DNA of 64,000 bases, from assembly GCA_037074705.1 (NCBI GenBank), contig CM073594.1, positions 59,640,509-59,704,508 of the forward strand. Reading direction: 5' to 3'. How positions within the stretch are numbered: position 1 is the stretch's first letter; every line of letters begins with the position of its first letter. The translations under genes were made by a program, and so were the position numbers. The stretch comes from Zhengitettix transpicula. Lineage: Eukaryota; Arthropoda; Insecta; Orthoptera; Tetrigidae. Of the stretch, positions 34,565 to 47,071 are shown piece after piece. A model generated the notes under the pieces. The model was not told where the DNA came from. It was given only the letters and a program-made list of their open reading frames with translations, and did not search any database.

Positions 34565-37000
34565 AAATTATATCCTGATTGAAGAGTCTGGCGCCATGGG
34601 AAATTTGAACTATTTCCCGACTGATTGGTAACACAGCCCTTCAAATTTAGGGTAATAAATACGTCATTTTTATACATAAAATGTGTACACAAATTATATA
34701 AAAATATAAAATTGAGTTTATTTTAATTGGAATAGGGAGGAAATATAATAAATTCATGGTTATAAAATATCCTCTGAATTTTAAGATTGGAAAGAGACGT
34801 TTTAAAACCCTACCTTATACTGAAATATTTACAGTGTCGAATAATTATTTGCGGACACGTCTTAGTAACGTTGATATTTAAATAAAATGGATACGATATT
34901 GTAGATTATAAACTTTTTCATATTTGCAGAACCACTACTTTCCTTCCATTTTGTTAGCAACTCTATTATTTATAAAGAAAAACTTTTAATATTCTGTTCT
35001 CTTCGGTAAAGACATATTGAAATAAGAGTAATTATATATTTATCATGTATCATTTTACCTTTTCTCTTTGAGAGAGTTAGTGACTGCTTTTCGTTTTATT
35101 TACACGAGATCAGAGGTCCATTTCTCAGTCCCATCGCATTTATTCCTCATTATCCATTTATGACGAGTATTTTTTTTCATGTGTACTGTTTGTATTCAGA
35201 GATTTGCGTGTGTTTGTTTTTGTATATAAAATATGCAAGTGTTGCTGGAATTCGTGTTCGTTTTTAGACAGATGAATTTTCTTCGGCGGTAAATGCAGAT
35301 ATGTTTGCCTTCAACGAGACAAGGTTGGGTTCGTTATTCGAAACAAGATGGCTGAGTAGAAATGAATATTAAAAGCCGGAGATAACTGAATTTGCCGGTG
35401 TTGAAACTACCGACTTTCTTTTTATGTGAGGGGGGGGGGGGGTGCAAATTAAGAGTTCAATGCAAACATGCGTACGAGTTCTCGGGGGAATTTGTGAGCT
35501 TCGTGAATGTTGGGGCTGATTGATACAAGTCAAATCTGGCGGAATGACTTCTAGAGGTAATTTGAATAAAGTTTAAGGACAACTGTTTTGAGAATTGTTT
35601 ATTGAATGTGAAAATAAACGCACGAAGCAACACACACGACAACTAAGTATTAATGTTTTCAATTAAAATACACATGTTTGATACTCGTTTCTTTTTAAAT
35701 TTTCATGCAGTGTTACATATAATAATTTATATATTTATGTGGTATATTTAATGGCCGTTATTTATATTTAAATGAAGACTTTAAAATGGGCGTGAAAAAA
35801 AACTTCTATCAAATTGAGGGATTTCGTCTTTAAAAAAACAGTCGACTATAGAATCCAAGCTTGAATTATTCAAGTTCATTTTCCTGTTCCACATCAGCAA
35901 TATACGTCATTTTTAAAATTATTCTTGTTATATGTTGTACTGTTGAGGATTTGACTGGCTTAATATGTAGAAAAATAGAGTGTTAAGAATTATTTCATTT
36001 AAAAAATAAAATATTTGGTCGAACAACAGTGTAAAAAATAAATAAATTAGTTGTGTTCTTGGAATTTTGTAAAGCTCAATTTAAAATATTTTAAAATAAT
36101 TTTGTGTTATACAAGAGGTGACTAATGAAAACATGGGGAAATATAATATTAACGCAATAAAAAATAAGACAAAATAAGTTTAAATTTCGTGATGGTATAT
36201 CTATGGATTTTTATTAATTAATAATTAAGGATATCGGATACGGTTTAAGCGGAATCACAAACAGTCACTAGTAAAAATACGAGGATAACGTAGAGGGAAA
36301 ACTTGTTTACATTATAGGATTTTAAATTAATTATTTAACACAACGTTTCATCCTTCTTCCGGTGTAAATATCAATCAATATAAAACTAATAGGACTATTG
36401 TTTGTTTATTTATTTAAAAAAGACAGATACATAATAATGTTAAATTCGCTGCAAGGCCTGAATTTTTCATTTAACTCAAAATTATTTAAATACTTCAGTA
36501 ATATTATATTTTGTCAACCATTTAGAAAGATGATAATACAATTATGTCATTTAAAATTTTTTTAAAATTATTTTTGGAAATTTCGCTCACCCTAAAATTA
36601 AACATTGGTCATATTACGTAATAATTGATTACTAATTAAATATAAATTAATTAATTGCTTAAATTTGAATTAAATAATGATGGAACACAGGAGTTAAGAT
36701 TACTGAGAGAACAGTTAAATATTTACGGAATATTGTTACAAGTCATAGTTAAAAAAATAAAAATAATTTAAAGACAGAGAAGAGAATCACATAAAAACTA
36801 AGTAACACACAAATATACACAAAAGCGACAGACAAATCACTTTCCGGGACCGAACAATGAAGAAAAAACTCAATTATCTGTCATTGAATAGATTAAAAAA
36901 TTTTCGAACTAGAACGTTATAGTCATGTGTCTGTCAGACTATAGATTAAAGTACGTTGTTGGTTTCTTCGTGGATTTAATATTTCAATATGTAATTCCTG
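34562..37000. other. AT-rich unassigned stretch with small GC patches
   Basis: About 2.4 kb without a supported gene. A 13-base G run lies at 35430-35442. An isolated minus-strand hammerhead-like end (ACAACGTTTCATCC with CTTCTTCCGGTG) sits at 36338-36366. Confidence 0.4.
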
Positions 37001-37440
37001 AGCAGAGTGGTGAAGAAGTCGTATTCGGATGGAGGATAGGAAGCAGCGGTTCGTGGTTATGATAGTCGCGTCACGGCAAGCGTGTTCATTCAGGAGGAAT
37101 TGGGGGTTGCGGAAAATTCACGCCTCGTAGCCACGCACAAAGAGGGGGGGTTACCTCACACCCCCCCTCCTGTTACTGATGAAGTCAAGCCGAATGCGTG
37201 ACATGTGGATCTGCTTTGTAGGTCGTTATCTCTGGGGTTACATCCGATTTCCGCGCACCGTACGAACGCTTTCGCATTTGATATTGGCTCTTTTGGGACT
37301 CTCACACAAAGAGACAGAGAGGGGGGGGGGGGTACAACATTGAACCCTGCGGTAGACGATGCGCGATCGTGATCTGATACATTAAGACTGATTACTCGTC
37401 TCTTGGTTTCATCAAACAGTGGCACGTTTCAGAATCAGCA
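37000..37440. other. GC-richer island with 12-base G run
   Basis: Balanced composition, with a G run at 37321-37332. The minus-strand open frame (37156-37425) has no domain and is broken by proline/serine low complexity from the G run. Confidence 0.33.
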
Positions 37441-37714
37441 CGTTAAATAGAAACATCCCCCAGTTTAATTGTGGAATTGTAACGGTCTTCGGGAATGGCT
37501 AAAAGTACTCTGTAAATAACATAGAATCTTTAGAGAAAATAAAGATAAATTCTGGAAAACACATAAAACGAGGATCTGGACATTAATACGAGAAAATTAG
37601 CGAACCAGAAAGGGAAAAAACTACAAACGACGGGTATGAATTCCAGACTATTCCAGATCAAAGACCCTTTCAACATCTACAAGATCCAAATTTCCTCGGA
37701 AGATCACAAATCTA

Positions 37715-38492
37715 TCTATATATATAAAAATGAATTGCTGTTCGTTAGTCTCACTAAAACTCGAGAACGGCTGAACGGATTTATCTTATCTTAGTCTTGA
37801 AATGTTTGTGGAGGTCTAGGGAAGGTTTAAAAGGCGAGAAAAAATCGAATAATTTCCGGGAAAACCCTAAAAACAGCCCTTTTCTATTTCCCATACAAAC
37901 GTTTTCTAAATAAAATACAAATCTACACCAGTCGAGCAATTTTCACCAAATTTTGTACACGTGTTCTTTGCGACCAGGAAACAAACACTGTCGGGGTGAG
38001 ACGCGTCTTCCACCCCCAGAAGCGGGGGTGTAAATATATAAACATGCTAAAACAGCCGATATTTGAGTCGGATAAATATTTTTAGGGGTCAAAGATATTG
38101 ATAGTGTTTCTACCAATGTTATCTGAATACAATTTTCATCCCCTACGCCCTGTGAAAAGGACACCCTTCGGGTTTGGGGTGGAGATGCTTTACAGTAAAA
38201 TAACGCGAATACAACCGAGATTGGAGTCAAATCAAAGGTTATGGAAGTCACTGTGTTTAGTTACGACATTCAAATTGGCATTTACCCCTCAGATTCAGGG
38301 GTAGCGGGGAGCAAATTTTGGAACATGCAACCACGGCAGATATTTGCGTTGAATAAATATTTTTCAGAGTTAATTATAATGATTAGGGTTCGTGTAGCGT
38401 TACATAAAAATTTCGCAAAAACAGCCGAAATTGGAGTCATATCGAGGGTTATAGATAAATGACATCTCGGGCAACGCCGGGCACCCAGCTAG
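37715..38492 (+). mobile_element. Non-autonomous Helitron (778 bp)
   Basis: Starts TCTATATATATAAAAATG after an A and ends CAGCTAG before a T, so it sits between A and T as rolling-circle Helitrons do. Just before the 3' CTAG is a GC hairpin (CTCGG GCAACG CCGGG). The 5' part carries TTAGTCTCACTAAAACTCG and GAGAACGGCTGAACGGATTT, sequences typical of insect Helitrons. No Rep/helicase is encoded. It contains one copy of an internal module (about 37970-38210) that is tandemly multiplied in the larger Helitron at 58.2-62.5 kb. Short open frames inside are incidental. Confidence 0.85.
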
Positions 38493-38679
38493 TTTGAAAT
38501 AAAATCGCGAATCCATAAAAAAGTCTTATTTCGATAAATAGAAACATCTCACTGGAATAAACCTTAGATTCATGGAAATCCAATACCCTGTTTATACTCG
38601 CCTCAAATCACCTTTAATTTAATCGTCCTTCCAAACATTTACATCAAATATCCTTATCTTTCCTCATCGGTAAACACAG

Positions 38680-38865
38680 ATATTCAGCAAAAATTTTGTA
38701 GTTTACTAAATCTCTTGCTGTAATTCTAATTCCTGCTACATTGGGCGAACAAAACGGTAACGAAATACCCGTATTAACAAAGAAAATATGTCCAATATCA
38801 AGCTTCTCGTTGACAAAAAAATTTGTATGTTCTCCAAATATATCGTAAATTCGTAACACATTCAT
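38680..38865 (+). pseudogene. Penelope-like GIY-YIG endonuclease relic 3
   Basis: A plus-strand frame near 38698-38757 reads VVY, stop, then ISCCNSNSCYIGRTKR and another stop. VVY and YIG are the two halves of the GIY-YIG core, with a Cys-rich insert between them. Such an insert is typical of Penelope-like EN domains. Continuing residues (RINKENMSNIKLLVDKK) are degraded. No RT is recognisable. Confidence 0.64.
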
Positions 38866-38879
38866 TCCATTGGTAATCC

Positions 38880-39509
38880 ACGGAAAAATATTAGTATCAA
38901 ACTTGCTTCACAATCAGAGGGGGCTGAGTTTAAATAAACTTCTGACCACACTTAAATTGGGCATGAGAAATATGATTCCATTAATTTCGTTCGATTTTCC
39001 GACGTGTAAATCTACTTGTTTTATATGAAAAATATAAATTATAGCTGTAATGTTAAACCAGTGGTTTATAACATTGTTTCAAATTTCAAATTATGAGTGT
39101 TAGGTTTCGGCACAAATATAAAACTAAAAATAATAAGTTTTTTTTGTAACTAATAACATAAAGCATTGCTTTACCTGATACAAACTGACGCCTGATAATT
39201 TTTGGGGGAAATGTACCGAAAATTTTAATTTTACGAAACGTTTTCCTTCAGTGTTTTAAATTGAAGAAAACTTTCGTCTATGAATTCATGTTAAATATAG
39301 TAAGTTATTTCTTTCAGTACTAATCACACTAAATATATATATATATATATAAATATGGATATAATTGTCGCCTCGAAGAGTAAAGCAAAATTAAAATATA
39401 GTTCTACAATTGAACTAGTTACCTACAACCATTTGTTGATTTAAATTTTGTGTTATTGTAAAGTGTCAAGATCTACTTCAAATATTCATCTTACAAATAA
39501 TAAACTCAC
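38880..39509. other. Unassigned AT-rich sequence
   Basis: No supported gene. Contains a short (TA)n at about 39334-39350. Confidence 0.4.

Positions 39510-39553
<44 letters not shown>
39510..39553. repeat. (TA)n microsatellite (LTR insertion site)
   Basis: TA tract immediately left of an LTR-like element; the tract continues as ATATATATAT on the other side at 40855. Confidence 0.9.
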
Positions 39554-39556
<3 letters not shown>

Positions 39557-40854
39557 AATAAATAAACGGGTACTTTTTAATTTGCCCCACGTTACGGTAC
39601 CAAAATGTAATATACAAAAATGATACTTATTAATTTGCCCCACGTTGTGGTAGCCAAAACGTAATAATTAAATATGATGGACTTTTAAATGAGCAATTAT
39701 AAACTTTATAACAAACAAAATTTATTTAACAAAACTTCAAATAATTATACAATTTAATAAAAAACATATCTCAATCTCTCAAAGGTCTTTACTGGGTTTG
39801 ATAACGGACAGAACATTTAAATAAGCAAAGAACATTCAATTTATTTTAAATTAACAAGAAATATTTATTCGTCTAGACATAGACGAAATTAATTATCGAC
39901 GAACTTATTCTACAAGATTGATTTTAAATTTGAAGAGTTTATTTTATCAACACAAAAGAAAAGAACGATATCTGACTGTATCTTTTAATTCGGTTTACAC
40001 ATATTAATACCATGAAATTTTAACCTACGATTACTTAGGAAAATTTGGCTCGGCCGTACACTCACACTTTATATATTGGACGTTTTAAAGACTGATTCTA
40101 ACACACACGGTTGGTTTGACGAAAGCTGGTTCCCCGTTCGTGAAGGACACATCACTTGCTCGTTTTGAAGACTACTCGTCGCTGGATGCAGTGTCCTGGT
40201 CTCCTACAATCGAAGACAGTGGTTTAATTTTGTGGTGAGACTAGATTAGACTTCAGCATACAAAAATGTTTATCGTAGAATATTTTGCTAATTATCTCGC
40301 AGACTGCAACTTATAAAACATTCTCCTCCCTTAAACGATGTCTGTCTTAGTCATTCTTCGGTGGTCGCAGAATAACTAACAAATCCTCCAGTCTCCGTGA
40401 TCACAGCACCTTCCTCTGACTCTCACTAACACTTACTTCTCAAAAGCTTATCTTCCGCTTATATACCCCAGTCTCTTCCTTGTTCCGAAACTACGTCGCA
40501 ACTGCCTGTTGACAGTTTCCTCCTTTATCCCGAGATTTATATTATGCAGATGCAGTTCCTTAGTTTGCAAATAGCTAGCTACTCTGTCATGTCACAAAGC
40601 CGACCATCGAGACAGGACCCTCAATTACTTTGGACTTGTCTTCTCACCCCCACACGCACGATCGCTGTTTTAAATTCTCCAGACCGCCCAAACTGCACCC
40701 TCAAGACCTAAGTAAACACGCTACAAAAATTGCCCTTTCAACCGTCCAAACCATTAATCAGAAACAATGCCTGTTCCGAATTCTACACATTACAACTTCC
40801 TCCGACAGCCCAGACCATTAATCAGAAACAATGCCTCAATTACGAGACATTACA
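39554..40854 (-). mobile_element. Solo-LTR-like element, copy 4 (longest)
   Basis: Begins TGTAATAAATAAACGG and ends GAGACATTACA, with ATAT on both flanks (39550-39553, 40855-40858). Near the left end are two tandem copies of a 53-bp unit. Each holds GCCCCACGTT plus TACC or TAGCC (39584-39602 and 39637-39655), a degenerate complement of the tRNA-Lys primer site TGGCGCCCAACGTGGGGC. Read on the minus strand, each primer-site motif directly follows a TTACA/TTACG LTR end plus TTT, exactly where a retroelement primer site sits. No gag-pol is present. A solo LTR of a Gypsy-like element is the best reading. Confidence 0.74.
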
Positions 40855-40858
40855 ATAT

Positions 40859-42029
40859 ATATATTTCTCATATGCTTTCAATATTTTTATTACGTAATTT
40901 TCAGTAGCATACACTTAAAAAATTTAGTCTTTGGTGATTGCAGTGTACGTAAACGGATGGTGTGGCTATGCTGAAATATTGTCTTATAAATTTTATTCAC
41001 CTGAACCCTATAATAATTTTTCATTGTAACACACGTCCCATAAAATTTACAGTTTTTAACTACAGTAACACTTTTTGGAGTAACTAATCCGTGCAAGCCT
41101 TTGTAAATTGAATTCGTGAAAATAAATCCAACTGTAATATATTTTTTATCCATCGCAAGAAACTAGCTAAGTTTTCCTTGATGTTGGTAACGTTAAGGGC
41201 TCACATTTTGATTCGTAGCGAAATTATTGATGTTTACAATTTTAAATTAAGTACATTTTTTAATTTATCTGTTAAAAATTTCAAAATTTGTCTTGAAAAC
41301 AGACGTAAGTGTTCACCGTCGTAAGTCCTGCAGAAATTTCAAATACTGTCTTTGTAACTAACGATGTGCCGAACCACGTGCATCAAAGGAGACGACGTTT
41401 TCCTTGGTAAGGGGAACGTCGTATAAAAAACTAAGGAAACAAAGGGCTCACAGGAGCTATTTCTTCATATGAGATATGCTGGGACGTGTAGCATTGCTGT
41501 TGTCAGTAACACACCGAGCAAAAGTCTGGGTATAAAATGTTGACGTCACACAGCTGCAACAAGGAAATTATTGAACTCACAATGAACGCAAACACTTTAA
41601 ATACGTATCCATTTATTATTAAATTTTGATACATTTGATCCTTTTTTTCAGTTATTCCGAATTTTTAATTGTTCATAAAAACATATTGATATTGAATTAT
41701 TATTTTGCATTACAAATCGGAGAGTAGAATAAATGTAATAATAATTATGTCAAGAATTTTCGAATTGTAATTTATAATAAAATATTAAATTCACATTTTT
41801 TATGCAATTAAACAAGCGTTTGTATAATACGCAACCTTAATATGTTTTAATATGTTATGGAAACGTTTATTAGAAGTCCTGGTGTTTAGAAAGATTTTTT
41901 TACCCTTAAATTGTCACCATTGCAGCGTCTTTAGAACTTCTTAAAGCCTTATATAAATTCTTAAACATTGTCGTAATGATCTGAATATTTATTTTACTGA
42001 TTTGTTTTGGATTTTATAGAAATTTTTTG
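40859..42029. other. Unassigned AT-rich sequence
   Basis: No recognised feature. Slightly GC-richer at 41290-41570. Confidence 0.4.
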
Positions 42030-42700
42030 AAACTGAAATGGCGGAAAACAGCCATGCTGACCCCGACTGCAATATTGGGGAAGTGCCCATGTGTCATCTC
42101 ACATTGAGTAATGCTCCGACTTATCTTGAATGCGACACATTTGTCAGTCGCCGTCAGTCTGTGCCTGTTAATATTTCAATGGGGGCACCAGTGGCTCCAG
42201 TTATCGACGGTGATGTCTAAACCACTGCAACCGCCGCTGATATAATAGAATTTAATTCAAACGTCAAATTTTAAGCCCCCTCCCCCCACCCCCTGTATTC
42301 CATACGAGCTGTTATCCATAGCCGCGGTGGATCGTAAATCAAGCTAGTCTCTGTTAAACATTCATTCTTACGGCCACTGCAATGGTGGTCAGGGGGGGGG
42401 GGTGAGGGTGGGATAGCGTATCGTTCAATCACGATAGAGGGACGCAATGCATTTCATGGCCATCATTGATTCTGCCGTGGCGGACAACTGCTTTTAGGGA
42501 CCATTCACCAGAGCGTCAATCACAAGCGACCCGCACTCTCTTGTGCTCCCTTTGAATGCAAATCCATAATTGCAGACCTGACGGTTGAAGAGAGGTCTGA
42601 ACCATTTACACGCCATTCTTCAGAATACTGCACATTCTAAGGGTCAAACCTATTGGGCAGTGACGTAAATCATACAGCAAAATAACTAACGTACCTGAAG
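42030..42700. promoter_or_regulatory. GC-balanced island with SOX/POU-like composite motif
   Basis: CTTTGAATGCAAAT at 42550-42563 joins a SOX-like half site to a perfect POU octamer, followed closely by ATAATTG, a homeodomain core. An 11-base G run lies at 42392-42402. A 60-codon frame (42038-42220, plus) starts right after an acceptor-like TTTTATAG and has more balanced residues than the other small frames, but it matches no family. Regulatory or conserved non-coding DNA is the favoured reading, from motifs only. Confidence 0.28.
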
Positions 42701-43441
42701 CTTATCTGGAACCATAACCGTGGCTATTGATAATCTATAATCGATAACAATCAGATGAATAATCTTATTAATTTTTTTACAAACACTAATTCTTTAACAT
42801 AAATCAATTCTTTCCACATTTAGATATTATCAGCGTTCCTCTGTAAAAACAAAACCAAAATTTAAACATACAACTATCATTTGCCCTCACGTTGTATGAT
42901 GTTAACTCTGATGTCACACCACTCACGTGAATTATAATTCACTCATTTCTTGAATTCAACCGTGGGGAAGATATAACGACCGTAGCACAAAACAAACATG
43001 TAATACAAATACTGTGTACTGCAAGATGGACGATCAAACGAAATGTTCAAATAATTACCCGCAATACTGTGAAGTTCATTTGTCAAGATCATGCGGATAA
43101 TTTTTTTTTTGTGACACACACAATTCACGTCTCGCAAGTCAGAAACACCGCCGTTGGTTTTATAGGAAACTGATGCTTGTAAATATAATGTTAAATTTAT
43201 GCTAAAAAGATAGGCGCCACAATTGAACTTCCCAATAAGAATTACGTTCATGAACTAAAGCTAAAAATGCAATAAAACTGTTAAATTTAATATATTTTAG
43301 TTCTGATAACAATATATTGTAGTTAATCCGGCCGTCATTCAGATTTTTTAAAATTCATAATTATCAGAGATATTTTTTTTCAAGCAATTACACTGTTGCG
43401 AAAGATTAACTTTATTCTACATGCCAAATTAAAAATAAACA

Positions 43442-43479
<38 letters not shown>

Positions 43480-43578
43480 GGAATAAATTATGTTGTAAAC
43501 GATTCATTACAGTAATAAATCTTTAAACGTTATTTCTATCATGAAAAGAGAAATACATCAATGCAAATAATACCTGAA
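42701..43578. other. Unassigned AT-rich sequence with (TA)n
   Basis: A (TA)n tract lies at about 43444-43473. The longest frame (42943-43251, minus) has no recognised domain. Confidence 0.4.
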
Positions 43579-43734
43579 TTTTTTTTAGGGGAACAGTCTA
43601 CATGAGGGTGATCCACATTGGGCAACTCCCCTTTAATAGCATAGGAAGGGATTTGAAAGGGGGGATGCGGAAGGGTAGAGGAAGGTAGCCAAAGGTTACT
43701 ACGGCCCCCGGAATATGGTTTAAGTATCCTTCTA
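43579..43734 (+). repeat. R1 repeat copy 4 (partial)
   Basis: First ~155 bp of R1 from the T-run/GGGGAACAGTCTACATGAG terminus to GGTTTAAGTATCC. It is immediately followed by the T-run start of another R1 copy in the same orientation. Confidence 0.8.
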
Positions 43735-44290
43735 TTTTTTTTTAAGGTAACAGGCTACATGAGGGTAATCCACGTTGGGCAACTTCCCTTTAATAGCATA
43801 GGAAGGGATTTGAAAGGGGGGATTCGGAAGGGTAGAAGAAGGTAGCCAAGGGTTACTAGGGCCCACTGGCTGTATTTTAAGGATCCTACCCGGCATTCAC
43901 CTAAAGAAATGCAGGGAAAACCCTAAAAAACCTGCATGAGGTAGGTCGGGCATTGTGTACTTGTCCCACGCCCTTCCGATAGCGGGAGAGGAGTTTGCAG
44001 TGGGGACGCAGCATTCTCTTCTCCGTGCCTCGAACAGTTTAGGAGGCAGCTGGCCAACTATTCCAATGGGAATTGCAGAACACTCTTACCGTATGCCCAA
44101 AGTCTGTGACCCTGGAACATACACCTCTCAAAACCGACCGAGGTGCCTGGGCTTGTGGGAATCTTAGGAGAGGAAAAGGCATCCCCAAAGGTAGCCCCTT
44201 CGTATCTCTCCTAAAAGGTTCGACCTGCGAGAGAATATCCCTCGCAGGTTACCTCCGAGAGAATCCCCTCGCAGAAGTCGTGGATCGGTT
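43735..44290 (+). repeat. R1 repeat copy 5 (longest)
   Basis: From T-run + AAGGTAACAGGCTACATGAG through all internal blocks to a GC-rich 3' part with a perfect small hairpin, ACCTGCGA...TCGCAGGT (44223-44249). A degenerate second CTCGCAG string follows. This is the most complete R1 copy apart from its right end, where no inverted TIR is seen. Confidence 0.82.
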
Positions 44291-44310
44291 TAAGGATACT
44301 TCATAGATTC

Positions 44311-45552
44311 TTTTTTAAGTATATAAATCGCCTACACATCTGTTAGTTATAAGTAACGGGAAAAATTGAATAAAAAACTGGTTAAAAAATTTCAATGATT
44401 ATTTTATGCAGTTTTACCAAATATCTTGGAGTAAACAGGCGGGGATTTCATATTGTGAATTATTAACTACGGATAACTGTATTGTCTTTGATAAATGTGC
44501 CTTTCACTGTTATATAATGACCTGACTCATTTACCACTATAGGGGCCAGTGACGTCTTGATCATAAGAGGTTTGGTTGGAGTGTTTCTGTAAGTATTTTT
44601 ATGAGGAATTTGTTAAAAACAATATTTATTCCTATTTGTAATTAAACCTTTTTCGCATTAATTAAGAAACGACACTTCAAAATTATATTTACAATATATA
44701 TACTAATATAAATAATACAATATTTTAAAATTTTTAAGTAATTCAGTTTAAATTTTCAATTTTTCTTGAATGATAGGTTAAAAATAGGACTTTAAAAAAC
44801 GAAATTACTTAAATACAAACAATTGTATGATTAAGAGTGATTCATGTAATTAATGTGTTTCTTTATTTAGGCATAAAATTTATTCGACGTAGGACTCCTT
44901 CTTTATCCATGTCAGGTATTACTGATTCACTATTTATTATTCTCTTAATTATACTCTGAGGAATAATACCAGCCATCTGAGAGTTTTAGAAAGAAGAGGA
45001 CAATAACATGAAAAACAAACATAATTGAAGCACGAGGTAGAAACCAGAAGTGGGGGTAGTTCGTTTTCACTCGCCGAAGTGGTAGCTCTGAGGGAGTGTA
45101 TTTGCCACACGGAGTTTGCGTGTAAACGGTCAGTTCCCGGGGAACAGTTATCGGTCCGAACAATCTCGACCACGTGTGGCGCACCAAATTGTCCAAGCCG
45201 TAACAGTGCGCGCGGTTACCCAACATGCACCTCGAATATCGTATTTTAACATCATGAATGCGAGTGAATGTTTGCGGATGTGAGCATTGCTCTTAAGGGG
45301 GAGGTATGGTCGTCTACACGCATCTGGGCAACTCACTCGTCCGGTACTAAGTTACAATAGTAACCCTTGCCTACCTACATGGATCACACGATCGAAGAAG
45401 TCAGAGATGAAAATAAACCAGTTTTTTGGCACGAATTATTTTAGAACAGATTAGAATTTAGCACATTTGGGAGACAATAATCCAGACTATTCTCGAATAT
45501 GAGACTTAAGACCAAGGTGTGACGTTTAGCTGTTGAAAGTAGAATTGTGTAC
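44311..45552. other. Unassigned; GC-rich patch 45020-45380
   Basis: The patch has overlapping open frames on both strands (for example 45025-45249 plus, 44945-45226 minus) with no domain. Its CpG-rich centre (CACGTGTGGCGCACC, GTGCGCGCGG) is of unknown nature. Confidence 0.33.
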
Positions 45553-45745
45553 CTTTTATGATTAAGGGGTCATCCACATTATGGCCTCTGTACTTCAATT
45601 GAGTATTGAAATGGGGGATTCGGAAATCGATACCAAGGAAGACAACTGTAGACTCTCTTTCCCGGGCTGTAGTTTAAGTATACTGCCTGCGTTTGCCTTG
45701 ACTGTTTCCAGGGAAAACCGTAGAGAAACAAGTCAGGTAGGTTTT
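45553..45745 (+). repeat. R1 repeat copy 6 (degenerate)
   Basis: GTCATCCACATTATGGC, TTGAAATGGGGGATTCGG, CCCGGGCTGTAGTTTAAG and CAGGGAAAACCGTAG...GTCAGGTAGG occur in R1 order, but with many changes and both ends lost. Confidence 0.62.
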
Positions 45746-45794
45746 GATTTTGAGTAGTAGTAAAACACCACAGTTTATAAAATTAATATACTGT

Positions 45795-46310
45795 AAACCT
45801 GAATAAGTAAATTGTTTTATCGTTATAGGTACTAATATGATAAATTAATTAGTTAGCAGCAACGATACGTACTGCGGGCGAGCCTAACGAGCGTGGGTTG
45901 TCGTAGGAAGTGCTAAGGAAATATATTTTCAGTATTTTCCTAGATTTTATTTAATTTGACACCTTATGATTGAACCGTCTAGTTTAAAAGTGTATGATAT
46001 TTTTGTTTTATTGTTTTTCATATCTATATAAATTTGTGGTTGTTATAATATACTGGGCTGGATAAGTAAAGTAATGTATCGTATATTATTTACTAAATAA
46101 GATAAACTGAACCCTGCTGCATTTAAAATGAACGCGACTCGACGACGTGGAATTGTCGGGAGTGTGAGGGGTTGCGGCTTCCTCGCCGGACACCTGCCTG
46201 CCCGTCCAGAGCGAGGTGACGCGTACTGCGGGCGAGCCTAACGAGCGTGGCGTGACGCAGGAAGTGCTAAGTGAATATTATAGTGGCGCCGCCGTAGCAC
46301 ACAACATGCA
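45795..46310 (+). repeat. GC-rich diverged tandem duplication
   Basis: A 29-base identical core (starting CGTACTGCGGGCGAGCC) occurs at 45868 and again at 46222, followed in both by AGGAAGTGCTAAG. Upstream, both share ATAAGTAAA...ATCGTAT sequence. Units are about 354 bp apart; the second contains an extra GC-rich block (46130-46215). Family unknown. Confidence 0.7.
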
Positions 46311-46850
46311 ACCCCGATGAGCAGATAGCACGCCACAACAACTACCGAATGAACAAAAAAAACCACCACACTAACCACTAACCAGGAGATGTAAGGAAAC
46401 GACTTGTGAAATACCTAATTTTTTATCTTGGTATTCAACCTCCAAAAATAAATTTAAAATTTTGCAAGTCTGGTGTCCATGATAGAGTGCAATCTGCATT
46501 ATGACTTGAACGAAATTGAACTTTGTGAAAGAAGTAAATAAATTTAACAAAAATGAAATCCAATAGTTTTGGAATTGACGTAAATAATCGGAGGAGAGTT
46601 ACTAAAGGTAATCACTAATTGAAAATACCTACTATTTACGTTGAACATTATATAATGATATTAGAAAGCACTTGCAGATATCTTAAATTTTACCGACGCG
46701 GATTTGAAAGATTACGCAAATATCTGTAGAGCTTGTTGCTTAAAATGGAGAAAATATGTGATAAATTAAAATTTACTCCTGTATTTCGAGTGATATCTAT
46801 CTTCATTAAAAATCTAATGGAACCAATAATTAATATTTAAAATCCCCTTT
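46311..46850. other. Unassigned AT-rich sequence
   Basis: No supported feature. Confidence 0.4.
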
Positions 46851-47071
46851 GTTTTTTATAGAGGCAGGCTACATGAGGTTAATCCACATAGTGACAACTC
46901 CCCTTTAATAGCATAGGATGGTATTTGAAAGGGGAGATCAGTAAAGGTAGAGGAAGGTAGCCAAGGGTTAACTAGAGCCCCCGGGCTATAATTTAACGAT
47001 CCTACCTGGAATTCGCCTGAAAGTAATGCAGGATAAATCCTAGAAAACCTGCATCAGGTAGGTCGGAACAA
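46851..47071 (+). repeat. R1 repeat copy 7 (3'-truncated)
   Basis: Starts with T-run + ATAGAGGCAGGCTACATGAG and runs to the CCTGCATCAGGTAGGTCGG block, where it stops abruptly at 47071. Confidence 0.8.

Noticed and set aside
43955..44306. Possible coding exon in R1 (LSHALPIAGEEFAVG...)
   Set aside because: A similar frame occurs in the 5.2-kb copy but is broken elsewhere, with no codon-type conservation; it is repeat DNA.
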